Below, piece after piece: positions 1 to 6,916 of a stretch of 15,376 nt of DNA. Below the pieces are notes generated by a model that was given only the letters and a program-made list of their open reading frames with translations, was not told the DNA's origin and searched no databases. How positions within the stretch are numbered: position 1 is the first letter of the stretch; every line of letters starts with the position of its first letter. The DNA is from Candidatus Cloacimonadota bacterium (GTDB lineage: Bacteria > Cloacimonadota > Cloacimonadia > Cloacimonadales > TCS61), in the NCBI GenBank assembly GCA_030592835.1, contig JAUVIJ010000017.1, positions 1-15,376 of the forward strand, in the 5' to 3' direction. A program made the translations under genes and the position numbers.

Positions 1-106
1 ATTAAAAAAAAAGAATTTATGAATAACAGTCAATGAAAAAAATATATTGCCCCGAAACAAATTTTACCTGTGATCATAAAACTGAACTCAACTCTTTTTA
101 TCGTTA

Positions 107-139
107 CGCAGCAAGTGATGTTGGCCAACATCACCTGCG
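107..139. repeat. 20-bp perfect palindrome with outer stem (REP-like hairpin)
   Basis: Positions 115-134 read GTGATGTTGGCCAACATCAC, identical to its own reverse complement. CGCAG (107-111) and CTGCG (135-139) extend it by five more pairs, with CAA (112-114) bulged on one side. A loopless perfect palindrome this long with an outer arm is unlikely by chance in AT-rich DNA. It resembles a REP/MITE-type hairpin or a dimeric operator. No T-tract follows, so it does not look like an intrinsic terminator. Confidence 0.6.
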
Positions 140-207
140 ACAGATATATTTTTTTCGTTACGAAGTTGCATGGTAATGTATATCACTCTTATCTTCGGCT
201 TCCTATG

Positions 208-228
208 TTCCCAAGAAAAACTTGGGAA
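208..228. repeat. Inverted repeat, 8-bp stem with A5 loop
   Basis: TTCCCAAG (208-215) and CTTGGGAA (221-228) are exact reverse complements separated by AAAAA. No T-run follows on either strand, so a terminator role is not well supported. It is more likely part of the same repeat-rich intergenic region as the palindrome at 107-139. Confidence 0.55.
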
Positions 229-237
229 GTAGATTTA

Positions 238-280
238 TCCCTAACCCCTAAACCATAGATCCTAAATCCTAGATCCTAAT
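238..280. repeat. Degenerate short tandem repeat of CCTAA / ATCCTA units
   Basis: The stretch is built of near-copies of CCTAA, CCCTAA and ATCCTA, and TAGATCCTA occurs twice. The 10-mer at 240-249 (CCTAACCCCT) reappears inverted at 11533-11542, inside the inverted-repeat element upstream of the protease gene. This suggests both sites carry remnants of related intergenic repeats. The units are degenerate, so it is not a clean microsatellite. Confidence 0.45.
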
Positions 281-346
281 TATCGATATAATCTTCTTGA
301 CATAAGATTTTGTGTAGAGAATAAAATTAAATAATGAGGAAATTGA

Positions 347-1486
347 ATGTTTGAATATCAGAAAACAGGCAGATTTTTTGCTCAAGTTGCAGGTAAAATG
401 GAAGAGCTTGCTGCTGCGGAATTAAAAGAATTCGGAATTAAAGAGATTAATACAGTTTACAGGGGAATCTGGTTTAAAACGGATCTGGAACACATTTACA
501 GGATCAACTACCGTGCCAGACTGATCTCAAGAGTGTTAGCACCGATAATCTCTTTTGATTGTCACAGTACCAAATATCTTTATACAACTGCCAGAAAAAT
601 AAAGTGGGATGAATTTCTGTCAAAAGATAACACCTTTGCAATTTTTGCAAATGTATCGAACAGTATAATCAATCATTCCAAATATGCAGCCCTGGTATTG
701 AAAGATGCTATTGCAGATTATTTCATGGATCTAACTGAAGAGCGACCATCTGTAGATCGTGAAAAACCGGATGTCTGGATAAATCTTCACATAGAAAAAA
801 ATATAGCACACATCAGCATTGATACTTCCGGCGGACCTTTGCACAAGAGAGGTTACAGAACGCAATCTGTTCCAGCCCCCATGCAGGAAACTCTTGCTGC
901 TGCGATCATTCGTTTGTCAGGTTGGAACGGAGATCAACCATTATGGGATCCAATGTGCGGTAGTGGAACGTTATTATGTGAAGCTTTAATGCATTATTGC
1001 CGCATACCTGCAGCTAACAGAAGAATTAATTTTGGTTTCCAGCATCTTCCCGATTACGATCCGAAGAAATGGGAAAAGATCGAAAAAGACGGGGTTAGAT
1101 TAAGTAGGGATCTTCCCGAAAAGCTAATATATGGAAGTGATATAGATCCATATTCCGTAATGGTTTCCAGAAAAAATCTGAATACTTTTACAGAAGGAAA
1201 GAATGTTAATGTTAACGAACTGGACTTCAGGAAGCATCCTGGCATAAAAGATTCTGTTATAATTTGCAATCCACCTTACGGTGTCAGGTTAGGAGATGAA
1301 AACCAGTTAAAGGTTTTGTATAAAGAATTCGGTGATTTTTTGAAAAATAAGTGTAAAGGATCTACTGCTTATATATATTGTGGCAATAGGGATCTGATTG
1401 GATCAATTGGTCTTAAACCCGGTTTTAAGATTCCACTGGTTAATGGAAATCTGGACGGGAGATTGATAAAAATAGAGATTTATTAA
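347..1486 (+). CDS. THUMP-domain class I RNA (guanine-N2) methyltransferase, RlmL/YpsC type
   Basis: This is a 379-residue SAM-dependent RNA methyltransferase of the UPF0020 family. It has an N-terminal ferredoxin-like/THUMP RNA-binding part (about 1-165), the family motif LHKRGYR (165-171), a Rossmann methyltransferase fold with SAM motif I DPMCGSGT (201-208), the acidic SDID motif (264-267) and the catalytic N-P-P-Y-G loop (308-312) followed by VRLG. The NPPY signature is that of amino-group methyltransferases. The length matches stand-alone YpsC-type proteins and the N-terminal half of E. coli RlmL (m2G2445 of 23S rRNA), so 23S rRNA is the likeliest substrate; a tRNA m2G activity (Trm14/TrmN type) cannot be excluded. 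The ATG is supported by GAGGA 6 nt upstream. The gene converges on tRNA-Phe with only 28 bp between them. Confidence 0.9.
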   Translation: MFEYQKTGRFFAQVAGKMEELAAAELKEFGIKEINTVYRGIWFKTDLEHIYRINYRARLISRVLAPIISFDCHSTKYLYTTARKIKWDEFLSKDNTFAIFANVSNSIINHSKYAALVLKDAIADYFMDLTEERPSVDREKPDVWINLHIEKNIAHISIDTSGGPLHKRGYRTQSVPAPMQETLAAAIIRLSGWNGDQPLWDPMCGSGTLLCEALMHYCRIPAANRRINFGFQHLPDYDPKKWEKIEKDGVRLSRDLPEKLIYGSDIDPYSVMVSRKNLNTFTEGKNVNVNELDFRKHPGIKDSVIICNPPYGVRLGDENQLKVLYKEFGDFLKNKCKGSTAYIYCGNRDLIGSIGLKPGFKIPLVNGNLDGRLIKIEIY

Positions 1487-1514
1487 ACCCAGATTATAAT
1501 ATTAGATAAAAAAA

Positions 1515-1590
1515 TGGTGGCAGGACCCAGACTTGAACTGGGGACACAAGGCTTTTCAGGCCTCTGCTCTACCAACTGAGCTATCCCGCC
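1515..1590 (-). tRNA. tRNA-Phe (anticodon GAA)
   Basis: Read on the minus strand it folds into a complete 76-nt cloverleaf. The acceptor stem is GGCGGGA/TCCTGCC with one G-U pair, and the D arm is GCTC-AGTTGGTA-GAGC. The anticodon arm is GAGGC-CTGAAAA-GCCTT, with GAA after the invariant U33. The variable loop is GTGTC and the T arm is CCCAG-TTCAAGT-CTGGG. Discriminator A and the CCA end are encoded in the DNA. A run of seven T residues follows directly after CCA on the transcribed strand (1508-1514) and may help end the transcript. It is the last element of the minus-strand gene series, 75 bp downstream of the small membrane protein gene. Confidence 0.97.
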
Positions 1591-1610
1591 ACAACGATTT
1601 GCAAAAAAGG

Positions 1611-1632
1611 AAAAAACACCCCTTAGTGTCAA
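1611..1632 (-). promoter_or_regulatory. Small hairpin with T-tract, overlapping a TTGACA box before tRNA-Phe
   Basis: On the minus strand ACACT-AAGG-GGTGT (1629-1616) can form a short 5-bp stem with one G-U pair and is followed by six T residues. It lies just after the stop of the 138-residue gene and could be a weak terminator of that operon. A TTGACA hexamer (1632-1627) overlaps it, 36 nt upstream of the tRNA 5' end, which is a good distance for a -35 box. No convincing -10 box follows (CTTTTT at the expected place). Either reading is possible and both are weak. Confidence 0.3.
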
Positions 1633-1665
1633 GAAAAATAGTTGATAAATTCAACTCTAAAAGGT

Positions 1666-2082
1666 TTAACCCGGGAACTGGATATTTAATATTCCCAGAA
1701 ATTTTCCCAGGACGATACCGATCAGGAATCCGATCGGAAAATAGAGTAGAATTGCTTTAAGCAAACCCCTGATCGGAGTTCCACCCTGATAGACTATTTC
1801 TCCGTCGATAGTTATAGTTACCGGTTGCCAGATATCGATCAGATTACGAGTTTCGAATTTTATGCTGTGTTCCAGTCCTTTATTATCAATAAAAGTTCCA
1901 CTGGCAGATTCCCGGAAGTGAAATCCGCCTGATTTCAATAAGATCCTGTTGTTTAGATAAAGAGTATTATAGGAAGCCAGGTAGAGAAAATCGGCAGAAA
2001 CCCATGATCTAAACTCGAAAGTCAGATTTTTCCAGAGAAAACGTGCTACTTTGGGTTGATGGTAATGGTTACTATTAATCAT
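1666..2082 (-). CDS. Small membrane-anchored protein of unknown function
   Basis: I do not recognise this 138-residue protein. Its first 100 or so residues are soluble and alternate polar and hydrophobic residues in a beta-rich pattern with many Tyr, Phe and Trp. Residues about 105-130 form one strong hydrophobic helix with several glycines (around LLYFPIGFLIGIVLG), followed by a short C-terminal tail, so it looks like a single-pass tail-anchored membrane protein without a signal peptide. I chose the ATG at 2080-2082, which overlaps the end of the HAD gene by 8 nt (ATGATTAA); an in-frame TTG four codons upstream is less likely. Coupling to the HAD gene suggests joint expression. The frame is clean and in operon context, so I think it is real. 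Confidence 0.7.
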   Translation of the reverse strand: MINSNHYHQPKVARFLWKNLTFEFRSWVSADFLYLASYNTLYLNNRILLKSGGFHFRESASGTFIDNKGLEHSIKFETRNLIDIWQPVTITIDGEIVYQGGTPIRGLLKAILLYFPIGFLIGIVLGKFLGILNIQFPG

Positions 2083-2749
2083 AAAGACTCTCAATCTTAT
2101 TAAGTTCCAGATCCGACAAATCGGATATGATCAGATTGGCAGCAGTTATATCCTGAATTCCGGAATTTGGATTGGAAAAACCGATGCATTTCATTCCTGC
2201 TGCAATAGCTGCCTGTACTCCATTGGCAGAATCTTCTATGACAAGACAATTGCGATGGTACAATCCAAGATCAGCAGCCGTTTTCAGGAAAATATCCGGA
2301 GCCGGTTTTCCCCGAATAATTTGATCACCCCCGGTAATCTGATCAAAAAGATGAGAAATTTGAAGTTTGTCGATGATGATCTCAATAATTTTTTTGGTAG
2401 TGGAAGAAGCGATCGCTATCAGAAAACCTTTATCTTTCAGTGATTTTATCAATTCAACAGATCCGGGAATCGGGTCTAGATTCTCTGCCTGTATGAAGTA
2501 TTCTATTATCCTCTGTCTATGTCGTATTACAAGTTGGGAAACCGGTTGTTTGAGGGCATATCTGAAGTGCATTTTTTTCCAGATTTCCTTCAGAGGGATT
2601 CCTACCAGAGTAGAATATTCTTCATTGGAAATACTAACACCTATATCTTTAAATATCCGGTTATTGATCTGATAATGAATAGGCTCACTATCGATGATCA
2701 CACCATCCATATCGAAGATCACAGCCTTTTTTTCGAGGGAATTAATCAT
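2075..2749 (-). CDS. HAD-superfamily hydrolase, beta-phosphoglucomutase-like
   Basis: This 224-residue cytosolic protein has all four HAD motifs. Motif I is DMDGV (Asp13 nucleophile, Asp15 acid/base), motif II is the Ser pair at 115-116 in IASST, motif III is Lys148 in RGKPAPD, and motif IV is Glu172-Asp173 in VIEDSANG. The helical cap after motif I and the GxxxA-rich segment after motif IV (NGVQAAIAAGM) place it in subfamily IA with beta-phosphoglucomutase, phosphoglycolate phosphatase and GS1-like phosphatases. The DMDGVIIDSEP start favours the phosphoglucomutase-like branch, but the substrate cannot be read from sequence. Its ATG overlaps the ancestral stop of the butyrate kinase remnant by 8 nt, and its stop overlaps the next gene by the same 8 nt. 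A purine-rich AAAGGAG lies upstream, but about 18 nt from the ATG, longer than usual. Confidence 0.9.
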   Translation of the reverse strand: MINSLEKKAVIFDMDGVIIDSEPIHYQINNRIFKDIGVSISNEEYSTLVGIPLKEIWKKMHFRYALKQPVSQLVIRHRQRIIEYFIQAENLDPIPGSVELIKSLKDKGFLIAIASSTTKKIIEIIIDKLQISHLFDQITGGDQIIRGKPAPDIFLKTAADLGLYHRNCLVIEDSANGVQAAIAAGMKCIGFSNPNSGIQDITAANLIISDLSDLELNKIESLYD

Positions 2750-3302
2750 AGATTAATATTTCCGTTTCTCCTTTCAAAACCCGGAAACCATTCATTGCCA
2801 GGGCACGCATTTCATCTTAACCCGGATATACGAATACAGGAGCTAAAAAGGAGACCCTTTCAAATTTCGGATGCCCGGAGATTCTTGCAACATCCTCCAT
2901 TTCATCTACAACCACAGGATCGGCTATGTAAGCTTTTGCGGAAGATAGTGTAGATGCAATATCATCTGCTATCAAACCTCCAAGATTGCAGGCATGTTCT
3001 CCCAGGATTTCCATTCTCAGATCTTCCTTCATCCGCTCATTGACCAGGTAAACTCCGGATTTAACAGGCTTGATCAGACCACCCCGACCCACAATACAAT
3101 TGATCAATTCCAGGTCTATACTTTCAGCTTTTAATTCCTTTAGAATAAGATCCCTGCGAAAGTGGTATTGATCACTGATCTTCTCGAATTGAGCCAGATC
3201 TGACGAAGAATGTTTAATATTTTTCTGGAATATCTCCGATTCTTCCTCATAAACAGCTATCTTGGTAGAAGTGGATCCGGGATTGATAACCAGAACTGTC
3301 AT
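2742..3302 (-). pseudogene. buk: Butyrate kinase remnant: internal deletion plus in-frame stop
   Basis: The open part (2817-3302, 161 residues) starts as a normal butyrate kinase of the ASKHA acetate kinase family: NPGSTSTKIAVY (7-18), GRGG (72-75), HACNLGG (103-109) and DPVVVDEMEDVARISGHP (128-145). At about residue 147-151 it jumps straight to the family's C-terminal block, VSFLAPVFVYPG. Family members are about 355 residues, so roughly 170 central residues, including phosphate- and adenosine-binding parts, are missing without loss of frame. TAA (2817-2819) then stands where the family has Glu (YPGEDEM). Beyond it the same frame continues with the expected tail DEMRALAMNGFRVLKGE to a second TAA at 2742-2744. 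The product cannot be an active kinase. The frame was originally joined to the HAD gene by an ATGATTAA overlap. Confidence 0.87.
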
Positions 3303-3330
3303 TTATATCCATCTTTTGAAAAAAACTTTT

Positions 3331-4896
3331 TTAATCTTCAATATAATGACATCCTATCGAGGTTTTGTTGTGAATTGCAGAATTGATTATTATGGAAGCA
3401 TTAACAACTGCATTGCGCAGTTCAATTATTTCCCGGGTTAAGACTGCTTCCTTGTAAAATTTCATAATGTGATGGGAATAATAATTGATGTCTGCTCGGG
3501 CTCTATCCAGACCCTTTTTCATCCTTACTATCCCGACATAGTTCCACATTGTAAGCTGGATCAATTTCCAATCTTGATTTATCAGTATAGGATCAAAATC
3601 GATTGAGTTAGCTGGCTGTATCCAATCCGGGATAGACTGCAATCTTCTGGTAATAATCGGCTGGAAATTTTCGATGATGTCATCGGCTGAACTTTTTGCC
3701 CAGAGCAAACCTTCCAGCAGGGAAGAGGAGGCCAGTCTGTTCGCTCCATGAAGACCTGTACAACTGGTTTCACCAATAGCATAAAGGTTTTTAAGAGAGC
3801 TTCTACCGGCAAGGTCAACTTTTATACCACCACAAAAATAGTGTGCAGCAGGTACGACTGGTATCGATTCCTGGGTGATGTCGATTCCACCTTTTAGACA
3901 GGTGTGATAGATCTTGCTAAATCGTTCCTTAATAGACATATCACCTTTATAATGGGATTTTAAATCGAGCAACATGTATGGCTTGTCCTGGCGATTCATC
4001 TCCTCAAAGATAGCTCTTGCTACAACATCCCTGGGGGCAAGATCTTTCAGGGGAGGATAATTTTCCATAAATAGATGCCCCTCGTGATCTGTAAGTTTGG
4101 CACCCTCTCCACGGAGGGATTCCGAAATGAGAAACCTTTCGATATCTTTATTGTATAATAAGGTAGGATGGAATTGAACGAATTCGGCATTTATGATATC
4201 CGCTCCGGTTCGATGAGCCATACTGAGTCCATCACCAGTCGCAGCAGAAGGATTGGTAGTATGTTGATATAAATTTCCTAGGCCACCTGTTGCCAGAATG
4301 GTTTTATTAGCCAGAAAGGTTATAACTTCTCCTTTCAGATTATCGAGAACATAAATTCCCATAACTTCCAGGGGACGATAAAGTTCCTGTTTGTCATTAG
4401 AGTGGTGGTTATTCGTTATAAGATCGATGGCAGTATGATCTGTATAAATGGGAATGTTAAGCTGCTTTGTGTAGTTTGTCAGAACTTCCTGGATTTTATC
4501 ACCAGTATGATCGGCATAATGTAGAATTCTTTTAAGAGAATGAGCAGCTTCTCCGGTGTAATCAAACTCCCCCTGAATATTATGACTGAAATCTAGACCA
4601 AGTTTTTTCACAAAAAAGTTAATAACCAGTTCAGGACCTTTGGAAACAAAGAAATCAACAGCTTCACGGTTATTGTAGTTGTAGCCTGCGTTAAGAATAT
4701 CCTCGGCTAAGTGTTCCGGTTTGTCAGATTTTTTCCAGGCAATGATCCCACCCTGAGCATAATTTGTTGAGGTTTCAGAAGTATCGGATTCTTTGGTAAT
4801 GACAATTACGTCCAAGCCTGCTTCCTTGAGGAAAATAGCTGCGGAAAGTCCTGCAATACCAGTGCCTACAATTATGACATCATGAATCTCTCTCAA
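3331..4896 (-). CDS. nadB: L-aspartate oxidase (NadB)
   Basis: This FAD-dependent cytosolic enzyme oxidises L-aspartate to iminoaspartate, the first step of de novo NAD synthesis. Its 521 residues match the usual length. Visible signatures are the dinucleotide-binding GTGIAGLSAA (11-20), TNYAQGGI (44-51), ATGGLG (202-207), QFHPT (241-245), RGEGA (262-266), APRDVVARA (287-295), PAAHYFCGG (349-357) and the FAD-contacting LHGANRLASSSLLEGL (382-397). Arg289 and His352 sit where the family has its active-site Arg and His. The start is TTG at 4894-4896, supported by GAGG 7 nt upstream and by a TTGA overlap with the nadA stop; no nearby ATG would keep the FAD motif. It is last of the three NAD genes. 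The butyrate kinase remnant starts 28 bp after its stop. Confidence 0.97.
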   Translation of the reverse strand: MREIHDVIIVGTGIAGLSAAIFLKEAGLDVIVITKESDTSETSTNYAQGGIIAWKKSDKPEHLAEDILNAGYNYNNREAVDFFVSKGPELVINFFVKKLGLDFSHNIQGEFDYTGEAAHSLKRILHYADHTGDKIQEVLTNYTKQLNIPIYTDHTAIDLITNNHHSNDKQELYRPLEVMGIYVLDNLKGEVITFLANKTILATGGLGNLYQHTTNPSAATGDGLSMAHRTGADIINAEFVQFHPTLLYNKDIERFLISESLRGEGAKLTDHEGHLFMENYPPLKDLAPRDVVARAIFEEMNRQDKPYMLLDLKSHYKGDMSIKERFSKIYHTCLKGGIDITQESIPVVPAAHYFCGGIKVDLAGRSSLKNLYAIGETSCTGLHGANRLASSSLLEGLLWAKSSADDIIENFQPIITRRLQSIPDWIQPANSIDFDPILINQDWKLIQLTMWNYVGIVRMKKGLDRARADINYYSHHIMKFYKEAVLTREIIELRNAVVNASIIINSAIHNKTSIGCHYIED

Positions 4897-5948
4897 ATCT
4901 TTTCCTCTGTTATTACAATCATTTTTTCCAATGAATTTTGAGCATTTTCTGAATATTTTTCTGAAACCGTTACTTCATTTGTTATAAACACATTATTTTT
5001 TTCAAAGGTATTTAAGGAACATAGAGTCGCAGCCAGTTTTTCGAGGGTAATCTTCCTCATATTGTAACAGGGAGAATATTTAAGAGGTTTGATTATTTTG
5101 CCGGGAAACTCTGTAGAGAGACGTTCGACAAAAGTCACTTCAGTCCCGATAGTCCATTTTGAGCCTTCTGGTGCATTACTGACAGTGTCATAAATATATT
5201 GAGTTGATCCTGAATAATCTGACAGTTTAACTACTTCCGGATCACATTCAGGATGTACAATGACCTTGATGCCGGGAAATTCTTTCCTCTTACTTTCAAT
5301 ATCACCAGGATGAAAAATCTTATGAACACTACAATAACCGTCCCAGAGGAATATTTTTGCTTGCGAAGGATCAGTTCCATTCATCCAACTATTATCATAG
5401 CCAACTTTTACTAATGTTTCAGGATCCAAACCCAATGAAATAGTTGTATTATAACCCAGATTATAGTCGGGTAAAAAGAATATTTTCCGATTCTGATTTA
5501 AAAAAAATGCTATTATTTTTTTTGCATTGGAACTTGTGCAGGTAGATCCCTGGAATCTGTCACAATAATCCTTAATTTCAGTGTTGGAATTAATATATAC
5601 AATAGGAATTACATCTTCGCCGATAAAATCTGATATCTTCTTTTGAACAGATTCAGCCTGATTGATATTTATCATATCTGCTAGGGGGCAGCCAGCTTCA
5701 AGATCCGGTATGATTATCTTCTGATTGTCTCTTGCCAGCACCCTTGCCCCTTCTGCCATGAATCTTACACCGCAAAAAATAATATAAGGGGCATCTGAAA
5801 GAGCACATTCACGTGCCAGATGATAGGAATCACCGGTAATATCCGCCAGATCAACAATTTGCTGATTCTGGTAATGATGTGCGACGATTAACAGTTCTTT
5901 ACCCCTTTTCAGTTTTTCGTCTTTAATAAATTGAATTATTGAATCCAT
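4893..5948 (-). CDS. nadA: Quinolinate synthase A (NadA), 4Fe-4S enzyme
   Basis: The enzyme condenses iminoaspartate with dihydroxyacetone phosphate to quinolinate in the cytosol. It has 351 residues, the typical length. The three cluster cysteines are present: about Cys59 (FCGVRFMAE), Cys206 (GYCSVH) and Cys294 (SPCYNMRK). Other family marks are AHHYQ near the N terminus, PDLEAGCPLAD, TCTSSNA, FLPDYNLG and the VHPEC block. I chose the ATG at 5946-5948, with AAGGA about 10 nt upstream. A TTG two codons earlier (5952-5954) would overlap the nadC stop as TTGA, the same overlap seen at the nadA-nadB junction, so it remains a real alternative. It lies between nadC and nadB, and the pathway order suggests NadB and NadA hand over the unstable iminoaspartate. 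Confidence 0.97.
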   Translation of the reverse strand: MDSIIQFIKDEKLKRGKELLIVAHHYQNQQIVDLADITGDSYHLARECALSDAPYIIFCGVRFMAEGARVLARDNQKIIIPDLEAGCPLADMININQAESVQKKISDFIGEDVIPIVYINSNTEIKDYCDRFQGSTCTSSNAKKIIAFFLNQNRKIFFLPDYNLGYNTTISLGLDPETLVKVGYDNSWMNGTDPSQAKIFLWDGYCSVHKIFHPGDIESKRKEFPGIKVIVHPECDPEVVKLSDYSGSTQYIYDTVSNAPEGSKWTIGTEVTFVERLSTEFPGKIIKPLKYSPCYNMRKITLEKLAATLCSLNTFEKNNVFITNEVTVSEKYSENAQNSLEKMIVITEEKI

Positions 5949-5950
5949 GA

Positions 5951-6778
5951 TCAAATATTCCTTATTAATGAAAAATCTATTGCTTTAACACTGTGCGTTA
6001 GAGCACCCACAGAAATGTAATCCACTCCGGTTTCAGCAGCAGAGGAAATCTGATCCAGGGTTATATTACCTGAAATCTCCAGATCCGTTCTCCCATTTAC
6101 ATACTTAACAGCCTGTTTTACCATGTCTAAACCCATATTATCCAGCATGATGATATTCACATTATTTTCCAATGCTTCTCTGACTTCATCAAGGTTTCTT
6201 GTCTCTACTTCGATCTTGAAACGATCACCCCAACGTTTCCTGATCAATGACACTGTTTTGGTTATACTACCAGCAGAATCGATATGATTATCCTTGATCA
6301 TGACCATGTCGTAAAGTCCCATGCGATGGTTTCTTCCTCCACCACAACGAACAGCATATTTCTGGAGAGTTCTTAATCCGGGAATAGTCTTCCTTGTATC
6401 AAGGATTTTTACCTTGTTTTTTACTTTTCGAACAAATCTATCAGTCTTGGTAGCAATACCACTGAGGTGAGAGAGGAAATTCAGGGCTGTTCTCTCACCT
6501 TTTAAAACAGTTATTGTCTTACCCGAAATCTCAGCTATTAGTGAATTCATAGGAATGTAATCGCCATCCTTGAAAAAAGACTCCACCTTGCAATCGGAAT
6601 CAAGAGTCAGAAATACTTTACGAAATATGTCAATCCCACAGAGGATGCATTCATTTCTTGCTTTCAAGATAAAACTATCTTGTTCATCGGTAAATATGGC
6701 ATCACTGCTAACATCTCCGATTTCCTGTAAATCTTCTTTCAGGGCAATTGAAATCAGTTCTTTAATAATCTTTTCCAT
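5951..6778 (-). CDS. nadC: Nicotinate-nucleotide pyrophosphorylase (quinolinate phosphoribosyltransferase, NadC)
   Basis: This enzyme turns quinolinate and PRPP into nicotinate mononucleotide and CO2, completing the route begun by NadB and NadA. It has 275 residues, normal for the family. Conserved blocks are ERTALNFLSHLSG (95-107), LDTRKTIPGLR (126-136), CGGGRNHR (145-152), KDNHI (162-166), IEVET (189-193), MLDN (211-214), SGNI (236-239) and SVGALTHS (256-263). Together these contain the basic residues that bind quinolinate and PRPP and the acidic residues that bind metal. The ATG at 6776-6778 is preferred; an in-frame TTG four codons upstream exists and neither has a strong ribosome binding site. 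It is the first gene of the nadC-nadA-nadB operon, so the promoter should lie in 6779-6916. I saw no riboswitch there. Confidence 0.97.
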   Translation of the reverse strand: MEKIIKELISIALKEDLQEIGDVSSDAIFTDEQDSFILKARNECILCGIDIFRKVFLTLDSDCKVESFFKDGDYIPMNSLIAEISGKTITVLKGERTALNFLSHLSGIATKTDRFVRKVKNKVKILDTRKTIPGLRTLQKYAVRCGGGRNHRMGLYDMVMIKDNHIDSAGSITKTVSLIRKRWGDRFKIEVETRNLDEVREALENNVNIIMLDNMGLDMVKQAVKYVNGRTDLEISGNITLDQISSAAETGVDYISVGALTHSVKAIDFSLIRNI

Positions 6779-6818
6779 AATTTTCTGCAAACTACAGGTA
6801 ATTTAAGGACTGCTGTGT

Positions 6819-6851
6819 CAAACATAAAATTTGAAAACTCATAATAGCAAA
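6819..6851 (-). promoter_or_regulatory. Candidate promoter of the nad operon
   Basis: On the minus strand TTTG (6851-6848) and TATGTTTG (6826-6819) are 21 nt apart. They resemble the TTTG / TAnnTTTG promoter described for Bacteroidota and lie about 40 nt before the nadC start. A TTGACA overlaps the downstream box, but no good sigma70-type -10 follows it. In an AT-rich stretch such matches are easy to find, so this is only a candidate. Confidence 0.2.
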
Positions 6852-6916
6852 TCCAAATCGAATTTCGGTGTATGTATTGCAATTTTTTTCATTGTGGAAT
6901 AAATATTTTCACGATT

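Larger units (their letters stand above)
1..346. other. Non-coding AT-rich intergenic region with palindromes and short repeats
   Basis: I see no credible gene here on either strand. The only open frame of any length (70-258, +) has no recognisable domain and runs through a palindrome. The stretch holds a 20-bp perfect palindrome with an extra outer stem (107-139), the octamer TCGTTACG in two T-rich contexts (101-108 and 155-162), an 8-bp-stem hairpin (208-228) and a run of degenerate CCTAA/ATCCTA units (238-280). The last 40 bases must also hold the leader of the methyltransferase gene. Its ribosome binding site GAGGA lies 6 nt before the ATG at 347. Confidence 0.7.

Noticed and set aside
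70..258. 62-codon open frame on the plus strand
   Set aside because: It runs through the 20-bp palindrome and the 208-228 hairpin, has no ribosome binding site or recognisable domain, and looks like translated repeat sequence.
1533..1760. 75-codon open frame on the plus strand
   Set aside because: It overlaps the antisense strand of tRNA-Phe and the end of the membrane protein gene, and has no domain.
2519..2953. 144-codon open frame on the plus strand
   Set aside because: It is antisense to the HAD gene and the butyrate kinase remnant, both of which have clear family motifs.
2742..3302. Butyrate kinase fragment as a genuine short regulatory protein
   Set aside because: The family's C-terminal tail is still readable beyond the stop in the same frame, which fits recent decay better than a selected short protein. 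An assembly error remains possible.
6779..6916. Possible NAD-sensing riboswitch or repressor operator ahead of nadC
   Set aside because: I found no stable GC-rich hairpins, known riboswitch core or clear palindrome; the stretch is plain AT-rich DNA.
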